From Ureibacillus acetophenoni (lineage in GTDB: Bacteria; Bacillota; Bacilli; Bacillales_A; Planococcaceae): a stretch of DNA of 64,000 nucleotides. Positions within the stretch are counted from its first letter, which is position 1, and each line of letters begins with the position of its first letter. Below are positions 43,603 to 51,316 of this stretch, piece by piece. The notes below the pieces were generated by a model, which saw only the letters and a program-made list of their open reading frames with translations, was not told where the DNA came from and ran no database searches. The stretch covers positions 1 through 64,000 of the forward strand of contig NZ_OBQC01000015.1 in the NCBI RefSeq assembly GCF_900220965.1. The letters are read 5' to 3'. The position numbers were made by a program, and so were the translations under genes.

Positions 43603-44811
43603 TTACGGAAACGGATGAGGTTTTAAATTTAACTCTACTCCGTCCGATAATCTTTGTAGTCTCTCCGACTCTAAAAGCGCTTCTTTTTCATATGGTAAAA
43701 TTAATAAACTCGGAGTAACCACTCTCAAACTGACTAAATTTAATTCTCGAATATCAACTGTTGTTAAATCTTTATAATAAATATCCGTTTGACTCGCGAC
43801 AGACTGAATCATCTCTGTAAACGTATATTCTTGTTCAATTGATTCAAAATTCTTCACTTCTATTTCAGGGCTAATTACTTCTGATAACACACTGTCATCA
43901 AACCCTTTGAAATAGTAATAAGTAGATCCTTCTTTCGACATGTCTAAGTCAGAATTTGAATGATAGACACTCTTTTCTTGCAATGTGACGTATCCACTAA
44001 TCGCTTCTTCAATCGACTTTTTAATAGCTTTACTTAATTTTCGGTTCGTTGATGCTGTCATATAAAAACCTATTGAATCATTCGCCTTAATTACAGTCAA
44101 TATTGTAAAGGATTTTATTTCTGGTTGAGATATATCATAAATCCGAAGCGAGTAATTCATATTTTCCATTGACTGTATTAATTTATTTAGTTTCTTAGTT
44201 TTTAAACTATCTAATGAAATTTCATAGTTTACTTTTCTCAATAACCATGAAAGCATAAATGCATCTTTTTCTATACATTCATTCAAAGCATTTTCAAACG
44301 CAGCGTCAAAACATGGCCCAGATGCTAAACCTGTTGATACAACATCTCGAAACCTTTTGTATTGATTTGGTATTAACAAGTAAACCGTTTCGATAGGTAA
44401 ATAAACTGTATCACCTGTCATATAGTTGTTGGCTAGAACCCAATTATGTTCACTATTCTTATTATACTGTTCAAACTTGTCTTGATTTGCATATTGCTCA
44501 TTTGTATATCGATTGAAATGTAGTGGCGGAATGCATGGATAGTCCAAATCATTAATTGGTCGCTTTACAATATCTATTGGGTTCATAATTCCAGCACAAT
44601 AGCGCTCGATCGCTTCCCCTACTGCATGGGATTTCGCTACATGGTAATCCATAGAAAATCCTGTTCCTGGAAAGATCCTTTGACCACTTTTTTGTTTAAT
44701 TATGGCCATATATCGATGAAATTGGTTGTTCATCATACTTATAGGAACACTTTCTATCGTATGGATTAGCTTTTCTTGATACTTTTTAGAACCGTTTACA
44801 TGATTCATCAT
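43603..44811 (-). CDS. YcaO-domain cyclodehydratase (TOMM D protein)
   Basis: 402 residues. YcaO proteins activate a peptide backbone amide with ATP to make azolines or thioamides in RiPPs. The ATP/Mg motifs are present: SHAVGEAIERYCA (an SxxxExxER block) and ALNECIEKDAF (ExxxExxQ-type), and the protein ends in PHPFP, the PxPxP-type C-terminus characteristic of azoline-forming D proteins. ATG at 44811 follows AAAGGGGTG; the same frame continues upstream through 21 codons to the stop of the E1-like gene. It is second in an operon with that gene, divergent from an NprR-like regulator. Confidence 0.92.
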   Translation of the reverse strand: MMNHVNGSKKYQEKLIHTIESVPISMMNNQFHRYMAIIKQKSGQRIFPGTGFSMDYHVAKSHAVGEAIERYCAGIMNPIDIVKRPINDLDYPCIPPLHFNRYTNEQYANQDKFEQYNKNSEHNWVLANNYMTGDTVYLPIETVYLLIPNQYKRFRDVVSTGLASGPCFDAAFENALNECIEKDAFMLSWLLRKVNYEISLDSLKTKKLNKLIQSMENMNYSLRIYDISQPEIKSFTILTVIKANDSIGFYMTASTNRKLSKAIKKSIEEAISGYVTLQEKSVYHSNSDLDMSKEGSTYYYFKGFDDSVLSEVISPEIEVKNFESIEQEYTFTEMIQSVASQTDIYYKDLTTVDIRELNLVSLRVVTPSLLILPYEKEALLESERLQRLSDGVELNLKPHPFP

Positions 44812-44874
44812 TAGCACCCCTTTTGCTTTGAAATAGATTTGCCCAAAAACAAGCGACCTCTTTTCTTCAGTCAA

Positions 44875-45378
44875 TCAACATGGCTTTTGCGATAAATAGA
44901 CAGGACCCATAAATAAACTACCGTCTGCTATACCAAATTGAATCAACGGTACGTTTATTTCCCTTGATAGTTCTGATACTTCATTAAAGAAAATAGTCTC
45001 ATAGTCAAAATCAAATGCAATAATGATATCTACTTTAAAATTCGTTTTTTCGATGTTTTCTATATGATTAACTCGTATATCGTGAGCAAAATTCTCACTA
45101 CTAATACATTGCTGTATTTCTTCTGAAAGGTTTTTAGTTATAATTAATACACTTTTATCCTCTTTCGAATGGAACTTATTGAGTAGACCTTGAGTAAAAA
45201 GTTTATTTAAGGTGTTGTTAATTAGTGAAATTGACTTTTCTGATAATGTTTCAATATTCTTTTCGTTATTTAACTTTGAAGCAAATCCACTTGTTCTTAC
45301 CTTATTATATGAAGTTACTTTTGATCGGAATATTACATTACCAGATTCAATTTTTCTCTCTTGAAGTTTTGCAAACAT
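44875..45378 (-). CDS. TOMM C-like (ocin-ThiF/E1-like) cyclodehydratase partner
   Basis: 167 residues from an ATG with GGAGGG. The C-terminal half (VDIIIAFDFDYETIFFNEVSEL, then IQFGIADGSLFMGPVYLSQKPC) matches the bacteriocin cyclodehydratase / ocin-ThiF-like domain, which binds the precursor leader and activates YcaO. It is shorter than full C proteins and ends exactly at the Cys of the usual G-P....C(L.C) motif, at a TGA that is in frame with the following YcaO frame. It may be a short natural form or a C-D fusion broken by one nonsense codon. Confidence 0.75.
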   Translation of the reverse strand: MFAKLQERKIESGNVIFRSKVTSYNKVRTSGFASKLNNEKNIETLSEKSISLINNTLNKLFTQGLLNKFHSKEDKSVLIITKNLSEEIQQCISSENFAHDIRVNHIENIEKTNFKVDIIIAFDFDYETIFFNEVSELSREINVPLIQFGIADGSLFMGPVYLSQKPC

Positions 45379-45464
45379 ACTCATCCCTCCATTTCTTATA
45401 GGAACACTTGATTTTATCTTTATGCAAATTATTGAAATCAATTCATCTACCTGTGTTACTATTA

Positions 45465-45492
45465 ATTATAGGACATTTCTGAATTTTTCAAA
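45465..45492 (-). promoter_or_regulatory. Promoter of the YcaO operon
   Basis: On the minus strand TTTGAA and TATAAT are 16 bp apart, with start near 45458. The poor -35 suggests dependence on an activator. Confidence 0.6.
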
Positions 45493-45516
45493 TCGAACAA
45501 ACTTTATCAACAACCC

Positions 45517-45529
45517 CCACTTAAAGTGG
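45517..45529. promoter_or_regulatory. Candidate operator CCACTTAAAGTGG
   Basis: A perfect 13-bp palindrome centred about 65 bp upstream of the YcaO-operon start site and within the divergent intergenic region. A related AAGTTAAAGTG lies at about 45601. It is a candidate binding site of the adjacent NprR-like regulator. Confidence 0.45.
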
Positions 45530-45648
45530 TGTTATAAAACAAATTTGAGGAAAGTGAGTCTACCTTTCTCTCTTTTTATGAAAGTTTGACTAAATAATAT
45601 AAGTTAAAGTGCCAAAAAAAATCCCGTTTGTGAAAACATTGAATGAGA

Positions 45649-45676
45649 TTTAACTTTTACCAACTTTATGTAATAA
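45649..45676 (+). promoter_or_regulatory. Candidate promoter of the NprR-like gene
   Basis: TTTAAC-16 bp-TAATAA, 25 bp before the regulator's start codon. Confidence 0.35.
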
Positions 45677-45701
45677 TGAGATTAATTCGGAGGGATTTAA
45701 T

Positions 45702-46973
45702 ATGAAAATAGGAGATATTATTAAATTCAAACGGATTGAACAAGGAATTAGCCAAGAAGAACTAGCACAAGGAATATGCACCAATTCCTATTTAAGTCGT
45801 ATTGAAAACAACCACGTCACACCAGACGAAGAGATCTATCGTCTGCTACTTGGAAAACTTGGAGCGGACTATGATGAGGTTATCTACAGCTCCATAGAAA
45901 TGGAAAAAGATCTCGATGACTGGTACGCGCATTTAACTAAAAAAACTCCTTTAAAAAAGGAGTTATCACATTATTTAAACCTCGAGAGTCAACTTAACCA
46001 AGGTTTAGTTATTAAATATAAAATCATCTATTCGCGTTATCTTTTAACTATTGAAAAATACAATCAAGCGAAAGAGATTTTGGATGATGTGTATCAAGTT
46101 TTACCTAGTCTAAATAATTATGAAAAATTTATTTTCATCAATACTTATGTAGTTTGTTTTACTATTTTAAATAAAAATGAAGATGCAATTCAAATTTTCG
46201 AAGAGTATACGCAAGACCACAATATCAATTACGGTACAAAAGAAGAACATGGAAATTTATATTACAATATCGCTCTTTGTTATAGACGTATTCGTTCCTA
46301 TAAAGCTTGTATTGATTACGCAAAAAGAGCTTTAAATGAATATAGTGACCAATATCATCTTAACCGAATGGTGCAGACTCTGGTACTTTTAGGTATTGCA
46401 TATAACAATATCTACGAATGGGACAAATCGATTAAATATTATAAACAAGCCTTACATATTGTGGAACAGCTTAATATTTTTTCTGATTATGAAAAAATTA
46501 TGATTTATAACGACTTAGGTTATTGCAGCGAGTGTCAGAATCAATATTATGATGCTATACATTATTATCAATCTTCCTTAAAAATTGAGCCAAATAACTT
46601 TAATATATTATCGAATTTAGCAAGAACTTATTATAAAATTGGAGATTTTAAAGAAGCAAAAGTTTACTTAAATAAGGCAAATCAGGTTATGGAATCTACG
46701 AAAGTGAATGATTCATATATCATTTCTAATAATCTACTGAATTGCTTATTATTTATAGATTACAAAGATATGGATGAAATATTCACAACCTTAAATTCTA
46801 ATTTTCCACATATCGTAAAAAACCGTATCTATGAATTAATCATATTCTACTCAAAAGAATTTGGTGCGATATTAGAAAAACATAAGTTTTATAAAAAAAG
46901 TAATGAGCTCTATAAATATGCCTTTGATGCTTACGCAAATCTCTTAAAGGGAGGTGAAAAGAACAATGTCTAA
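45702..46973 (+). CDS. NprR/PlcR-like quorum-sensing regulator (HTH + TPR)
   Basis: 423 residues. The N-terminal HTH_3 domain (IKFKRIEQGISQEELAQGI...YLSRIENNHVTPDEE, 1-60) is followed by nine or so tetratricopeptide helix pairs to the C-terminus. This order and length match the RRNPP regulators, especially NprR, which bind a re-imported signalling peptide in the TPR groove. A secreted-peptide gene overlaps its 3' end, the standard RRNPP arrangement. It is divergent from the YcaO operon, its likely target. GGAGG ribosome binding site. Confidence 0.92.
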   Translation: MKIGDIIKFKRIEQGISQEELAQGICTNSYLSRIENNHVTPDEEIYRLLLGKLGADYDEVIYSSIEMEKDLDDWYAHLTKKTPLKKELSHYLNLESQLNQGLVIKYKIIYSRYLLTIEKYNQAKEILDDVYQVLPSLNNYEKFIFINTYVVCFTILNKNEDAIQIFEEYTQDHNINYGTKEEHGNLYYNIALCYRRIRSYKACIDYAKRALNEYSDQYHLNRMVQTLVLLGIAYNNIYEWDKSIKYYKQALHIVEQLNIFSDYEKIMIYNDLGYCSECQNQYYDAIHYYQSSLKIEPNNFNILSNLARTYYKIGDFKEAKVYLNKANQVMESTKVNDSYIISNNLLNCLLFIDYKDMDEIFTTLNSNFPHIVKNRIYELIIFYSKEFGAILEKHKFYKKSNELYKYAFDAYANLLKGGEKNNV

Positions 46974-47127
46974 CAAAATGAAAAAAATAGTTCTAGCACT
47001 TGCTTTAGTATGTGGATTCGCAGTTTATACTGCTTCTCCTACAGAAGCTTCAATCCATGAAATCGATCCAAAACCAGCTCTTAAACCAATGAGTATCGGA
47101 ATTGGTGGATTCACATTGGATCGCTAA
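46966..47127 (+). CDS. Secreted small peptide, candidate signal or RiPP precursor
   Basis: 53 residues, starting within the last codons of the regulator gene (8-bp overlap) with GGGAGGTG at good spacing. Residues 1-28 are a signal peptide (KMKK, hydrophobic core, TEA). The exported tail (about 29-53) reads IHEIDPKPALKPMSIGIGG followed by FTLDR. Length, overlap and signal peptide fit Phr/PapR/NprX pro-peptides, whose C-terminal 5-10 residues bind the regulator. The tail has Ser43 and Thr50 that a YcaO enzyme might cyclise; that is speculation. Confidence 0.8.
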   Translation: MSNKMKKIVLALALVCGFAVYTASPTEASIHEIDPKPALKPMSIGIGGFTLDR

Positions 47128-47171
47128 TTATTGTAAACCTTCTAATTTAACCATATTTCGTTAAAATGCCA

Positions 47172-47209
47172 CTTTGGTCTGAACTTGCATTGTTCAGATC
47201 CTTTTTTTA
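47172..47209 (+). terminator. Terminator of the regulator-peptide operon
   Basis: GGTCTGAAC pairs with GTTCAGATCC (one bulge) followed by seven T. Confidence 0.85.
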
Positions 47210-47277
47210 TTTTGGAAGATAAATACGATTGTTATTTAATATATTTATATTACATCATCTATTAAGGGAGCCTTGTA

Positions 47278-47667
47278 TTGAAAGTTAAAATAATGCATGT
47301 CGCTAGAGTTTTCTTGGGAATTATCTTTTTAGGTGCTGGCATTAATGGGTTCATAGTAGGGTTCGGCTTTGACCCAATCGCCCCTACTAGTCCTGCAGCA
47401 ATGGCCTTATTTGAATTTGACTATTTGTTATTTGCGGAAAAAGGACTTGAAATCATTTGTGGGATATTATTATTAGCTAATCGTTTTGTCGTTCTCACAC
47501 TTGCTGCATTATCTGCAATTATCGTAAATATTTTACTCCTTCATATTTTCTTAGATTGGTCGTTACTACCGCTAGCCATTGTGATGTGTATAGCTTATGG
47601 TTATTTGGTTTATTACTACTGGCATTACTTTAAACACTTATTTGATATGAAGGCGAAACAATCTTAA
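47278..47667 (+). CDS. DoxX-like membrane protein
   Basis: 129 residues, four transmembrane helices with the DoxX-like layout (RVFLGIIFLGAGINGF; EKGLEIICGILLLANRF). Members are linked loosely to thiol/oxidative stress or quinone chemistry; the role here is unknown. TTG start behind AAGGGAG. It lies after the terminator of the peptide operon and is probably separate. Confidence 0.85.
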   Translation: MKVKIMHVARVFLGIIFLGAGINGFIVGFGFDPIAPTSPAAMALFEFDYLLFAEKGLEIICGILLLANRFVVLTLAALSAIIVNILLLHIFLDWSLLPLAIVMCIAYGYLVYYYWHYFKHLFDMKAKQS

Positions 47668-47677
47668 TCGTTCAACT

Positions 47678-47744
47678 AATAAAACGCTTGAATTATGCGA
47701 GTACCCTCTTTAATAAAGGCAACCATTCTTCAAGCGTTTTATTT
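47678..47744. terminator. Long-loop hairpin after the DoxX-like gene
   Basis: AATAAAACGCTTGAA and TTCAAGCGTTTTATT pair across a 36-base loop between convergent genes. Confidence 0.6.
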
Positions 47745-47788
47745 CTGGAGCATCTTATTTAGATCTTCCCTACTTCAATCAATAATGC

Positions 47789-48355
47789 TTAACGAGCTTG
47801 GTAAACCCGTAACTTTTCATTCAACTTACGATACACAACCTTCATTTCAGGCTCTGTGCTCGCTTCCACCGCTTCATCTATCTCCATCCAAGCGATATCG
47901 CTATTTTCATCAGGTTTAATTTGCGTTAATTCATCTTCATCAGCTTCTAGCAAGTATGTAACATTTAAGTGGACATGTGTTGCAACATGCTGCCCTCGCT
48001 TTTCGTGGGCTGGGACTCCTAAAATTTCGATAGAATAAATATCACTTGAAACAGGCTCTACATTTACTAACCCTGTTTCTTCTTTCGCCTCTTTTATGGC
48101 TACATAAAGTAAGTTCTCTTCCCCATCTGCATGTCCACCAACCCACGACCATGAATTATAGATGTTATGATACGCCATTAATACTTTCGTTCGTTCTTTA
48201 TTTACTAACCAAGCAGACGCTGTAAAATGAGCAAACTCATTTTCCCTCGTTAACAAGTTATCAAATGTATCCATATAACGGAGGATGATTTCTCGGTCCT
48301 TCTCTTCTTGTGCATTGCACGGGGTATACTCTTGAAATTGTTTTTTTAGATTCAT
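47789..48355 (-). CDS. NUDIX hydrolase
   Basis: 188 residues with a Nudix box GGHADGEENLLYVAIKEAKEETG (Arg of REUxEE replaced by Lys). N-terminal helices precede the box, as in the larger NUDIX proteins of Bacillus. It would hydrolyse a nucleoside diphosphate derivative; the substrate is unknown. AAAAGGAG ribosome binding site. Confidence 0.9.
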   Translation of the reverse strand: MNLKKQFQEYTPCNAQEEKDREIILRYMDTFDNLLTRENEFAHFTASAWLVNKERTKVLMAYHNIYNSWSWVGGHADGEENLLYVAIKEAKEETGLVNVEPVSSDIYSIEILGVPAHEKRGQHVATHVHLNVTYLLEADEDELTQIKPDENSDIAWMEIDEAVEASTEPEMKVVYRKLNEKLRVYQAR

Positions 48356-48410
48356 ACAGTACTCCTTTTGTTACTTCTAATAATTGCTTCGTTTTAATTA
48401 TACATTATCT

Positions 48411-48450
48411 TAAATAATAAAAGCCTACCCACAACACGTGGACAGGCATT
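48411..48450 (-). terminator. Terminator of the VOC gene
   Basis: On the minus strand GCCTGTCCACG pairs with GTGGGTAGGC, followed by TTTTATT. Confidence 0.75.
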
Positions 48451-48462
48451 TAAACCAGCTCA

Positions 48463-48789
48463 TTATTTTTCTACAATCGCAAAGTAGTTTCCTTCTTCAT
48501 CAGCAAAATTAAATACTTTTCCTTCTGGTACATTAACTATTACACCAACTGTAATACCTTTACTCTTAAAATCTTCATAAACTTGCTCAAGATTGTCTGC
48601 ATAAAACAATAAAGAAGGTGTACCTACGTTTACTTCAGGCTCCAGTTTTGCAACTAGTTCCTTGTTTTGTAGAACAAAACTCGTTTCCGCGCTCTTTGTT
48701 GGAGCGATTTCATACCAACTCATCCAAAACTTTATGGCAGCCTCTTGGTCATTCACATAAATCATCACTTGTCCTAGTTTTCTAATCAT
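48463..48789 (-). CDS. VOC/glyoxalase-family protein
   Basis: 108 residues with the beta-alpha-beta-beta-beta pattern of one vicinal-oxygen-chelate module pair (MIRKLGQVMIYVNDQEAAIKFW; GKVFNFADEEGNYFAIVE). Metal ligands are not obvious, so a binding rather than enzymatic role is possible. GAGAGGGTG ribosome binding site. Confidence 0.88.
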   Translation of the reverse strand: MIRKLGQVMIYVNDQEAAIKFWMSWYEIAPTKSAETSFVLQNKELVAKLEPEVNVGTPSLLFYADNLEQVYEDFKSKGITVGVIVNVPEGKVFNFADEEGNYFAIVEK

Positions 48790-48882
48790 CTGCTACACCC
48801 TCTCATACCAAGCATTAGTATCAAATGATTATTATTTTGACAAACTCATTATGCTTTCAACCGTCATTGTATATACAGAGAT

Positions 48883-49326
48883 TTATTCATACATAAACTG
48901 ATAAATAAATCGTCGGTGGCTTCCAACCATTTGTTCTGGCAATTCATTACTCTTAAAATATTGAACATCTACCGTTTCAGGTGTTTCGAACTGAATTTCT
49001 CCTTTGACTTGGTCTGTTATAAACACAGCAGTTACCGAATAAAACTCGTCACCGTTTTCACCTTTCACATAGGTATCTTCACCAGAAAACACCGCTAACA
49101 ATCTTAAGTTTTGAATATGTAAGCCAGTTTCTTCTAATACTTCTCGAATAGCCACTTGTTCAAAACTTTCACCTAGATTCATCAACCCACCTGGTAATCC
49201 CCATCTTCCTTCGGGTCGTTTTTGTAGTAATACTTCACCTTTGTTATTGCGAATAATTACAACAGCCCCTGGTAAAATTAACGGCTTTGTCCCTACGTGT
49301 TGCCTTAAATACTTATAATATTCCAT
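48883..49326 (-). CDS. NUDIX hydrolase (MutT-like)
   Basis: 147 residues with a canonical Nudix box GGLMNLGESFEQVAIREVLEE (about 45-65). The opening IILPGAVVIIRNNKGEVLL is typical of B. subtilis YtkD/MutT-like proteins. Substrate unknown. AAAAGGGG ribosome binding site. Confidence 0.92.
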   Translation of the reverse strand: MEYYKYLRQHVGTKPLILPGAVVIIRNNKGEVLLQKRPEGRWGLPGGLMNLGESFEQVAIREVLEETGLHIQNLRLLAVFSGEDTYVKGENGDEFYSVTAVFITDQVKGEIQFETPETVDVQYFKSNELPEQMVGSHRRFIYQFMYE

Positions 49327-49583
49327 TTGTCCTATAGACCCCTTTTATTTATCTTCAAATTTATCATTTTGTATTATATTTAGAGCCAAAAAATCTTTCT
49401 TAGCATTTGTCCTTGTTTCACATCTATTTCATTCTAACAGTTAATATGTATGGTGCAATAAACTAAAAACAATAAGTGAATGTCCCTACAGTAAATAATT
49501 TTCAAGAATATAATAAAATGATACAAAATTTGGAGTAATTATTTTTAGTATGTAAGCGTATACAGTAATATATGTCGCTTGTG

Positions 49584-49709
49584 ATGTTCACTGTGTATGT
49601 CTCTTCTTGGATCGCTATTGCAGTGGCTCTTAGATTTTTTGATAATAGTTGTTCTAATAAGAAAAAAGTTGTTAGTTATTATAACCCTTTTCATACACCT
49701 CACTTTTAG
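49584..49709 (+). CDS. Possible small membrane peptide
   Basis: 41 codons: a hydrophobic stretch (VSSWIAIAVALRFF) followed by a basic SNKKKVVS segment, then a stop overlapped by an intrinsic terminator (49709-49740, GTCGATTCC/GGGATCGAC + T-run) on the same strand. The shape recalls short type I toxin peptides, but there is no clear ribosome binding site. Low confidence. Confidence 0.3.
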   Translation: MFTVYVSSWIAIAVALRFFDNSCSNKKKVVSYYNPFHTPHF

Positions 49710-49742
49710 TCGATTCCTTATTCTAGGGATCGACCTTTTTAT
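49709..49742 (+). terminator. Terminator in the 49.3-49.9 kb gap
   Basis: GTCGATTCC-N8-GGGATCGAC followed by CTTTTTATT shows that a plus-strand transcript ends here although no firm gene precedes it. Confidence 0.7.
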
Positions 49743-49917
49743 TTTGTTCTTCATTGTTTCGTGAATTTTTGACATGTTATGTGGTATTCTGTGAATTATT
49801 TCCTTGGAAATAATCGGATTTTGTTACTGAGTGGTCAAAAATAAGAATTAATATATCAAATTCCGACAATTTAAAAGTTTAAAACGCACGGAAATTGACA
49901 CCATGCGTTGCATTAAT

Positions 49918-50541
49918 TTATTGTTCAAATGACTTGAAAATTTTTTTAATTCGCTTTCTTTGAGGTTCTGTCATGTACGGTTCTCTTTCTTGTAAAACTT
50001 GAATGAACTCCTCTTTATTTTTTTCATTAACTGCAATCAACGTACTTTCTGCATGTTGTGGCACTTCTTTTGTTCTGCAGTTTTTTAAGTGTTCAATTAG
50101 GAACGGAAATATTTGCTCGTTATTTTCTTCGCTAGAAGCAGCCAATTTTGCTAGTGTAATTATCCCTTTATCCACTGTTATAACCGAACCAATTTTTATA
50201 GCAAGTTGAATTTCGTGTAATTGTTCCATAAGTAATTCCGTCTTTAACTCAGCAATGGTTGTTATTGCCTGCATTGCTCCCCACACCATCCGATTGTCTC
50301 GACTTCTCAACAGCTCAACAAATACAATCGCATGATCACTAATTAATTCTGGCTTTACTTGTCCAATTTCGTAAGCAACTTTTATACAATCATGTCGTAT
50401 TTTTTTGTCTTTGTTGGAGAGGTTCTCAATAATTTCATGAATCCCTGTTTTATTCTCACTTGCAAGTTCCTGTGCGAGCTCAATATTCGGTTCTTCATCA
50501 CGGCGATCAAGCTGTGATGCTAATTTGTTTATTATTGTCAT
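49918..50541 (-). CDS. HEAT-repeat-like protein
   Basis: 207 residues from the ATG at 50541 (AAGGAG six bases upstream). All-helical; about five helix pairs of HEAT type (for example GIHEIIENLSNKDKKIRHDCIKVAYEIG, MVWGAMQAITTIAEL). HEAT solenoids bind other proteins or DNA; DNA glycosylase AlkD-like proteins share such helices but no catalytic site is seen. Function unknown. Confidence 0.78.
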   Translation of the reverse strand: MTIINKLASQLDRRDEEPNIELAQELASENKTGIHEIIENLSNKDKKIRHDCIKVAYEIGQVKPELISDHAIVFVELLRSRDNRMVWGAMQAITTIAELKTELLMEQLHEIQLAIKIGSVITVDKGIITLAKLAASSEENNEQIFPFLIEHLKNCRTKEVPQHAESTLIAVNEKNKEEFIQVLQEREPYMTEPQRKRIKKIFKSFEQ

Positions 50542-50593
50542 TCCAAGCTCCTTCTTTATTTTATTCAAATAGTAAAAACCTGTCTTTCTCCTG

Positions 50594-50627
50594 AAAAAGG
50601 AGGCAGTGAAGATTTCACTGCCTCTAT
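50594..50627 (-). terminator. Terminator of the surface-protein pair
   Basis: On the minus strand GAGGCAGTGAA-TC-TTCACTGCCTC is followed by a T-run. Confidence 0.85.
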
Positions 50628-50686
50628 TTATTGCAATTATATATTAAATTTCATTTTACAAATGCTTTAATTGGTTCTTCTTATTA

Positions 50687-51316
50687 TCAAATCATAAGTA
50701 TTTGAAGTGTAGGTTTCGAATAACTATTACCCTCTGAAACTTCTGCATCAAGTTTCACTATATCCCCTTCCATTAAAGGAACCAATTGACTTGAAAAGAG
50801 ATGTTGAGAAGTATTTGTCTCTAATACTGAAGTCGATGGTATGAATGAATCATTCACTACAATTTTGAATTTTACTGGATTCGCTGCCCCATTTAACACT
50901 TTGCACGAAACTGAATAGCTAACTTGGTAAACCCCAGTTTTACTAACTTGGAGCCCTCCATCTTTATTGATTATATCTTCATGACGAGGACTAAACACTT
51001 GGAACTTAACATTGCCACTTACACTACTATCAGCGTCAGAATAAGCAAAGCCATATAACCGATCTTCAGTTGGATCAGGTTCAGGTTCAGGGGATGGACT
51101 TTCACAAGGACATTTACACGACGGATCATTCATAGCATCTAGAATATACTTTAACTCTTTATTCTTAAGTGTTAGTAAGCTTTTAATTTCGTTTAAATCA
51201 TTTTCTATCTTTTCAATACACGGATCACATATTCTCTTTCGATTGCTAACTACCCTTTTTAACATATGATTTAGGATGCTTTCCTGTTTTTTAATTTCTG
51301 ATATTAATCGGTACAT
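50687..51316 (-). CDS. C1q/BclA-C-terminal-like protein with coiled coil
   Basis: 209 residues from the ATG at 51316 (AGGAGG nine bases upstream). An N-terminal coiled coil with CDPC, a Cys-rich CKCPC and a Pro/Glu spacer (SPSPEPEPDP) lead to a beta-sandwich of about 120 residues (GNVKFQVFSPRHEDI...VYQVSYSVSC...IKIVVNDS pattern) like the C1q/TNF-type C-terminal domain of exosporium BclA. No signal peptide, as expected for spore-surface proteins made in the mother cell. Overlaps the end of the large upstream gene by 26 bp. Spore-surface role is inferred. Confidence 0.7.
   Translation of the reverse strand: MYRLISEIKKQESILNHMLKRVVSNRKRICDPCIEKIENDLNEIKSLLTLKNKELKYILDAMNDPSCKCPCESPSPEPEPDPTEDRLYGFAYSDADSSVSGNVKFQVFSPRHEDIINKDGGLQVSKTGVYQVSYSVSCKVLNGAANPVKFKIVVNDSFIPSTSVLETNTSQHLFSSQLVPLMEGDIVKLDAEVSEGNSYSKPTLQILMI

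Larger units (their letters stand above)
49327..49917. other. Intergenic region, mostly empty
   Basis: AT-rich. It holds a plus-strand small open frame with a terminator (49584-49740, listed separately); otherwise nothing recognisable. Confidence 0.4.

Noticed and set aside
49545-49775. 76-codon minus-strand frame
   Set aside because: It overlaps the terminator and small plus-strand frame, has no ribosome binding site and a highly basic random sequence.
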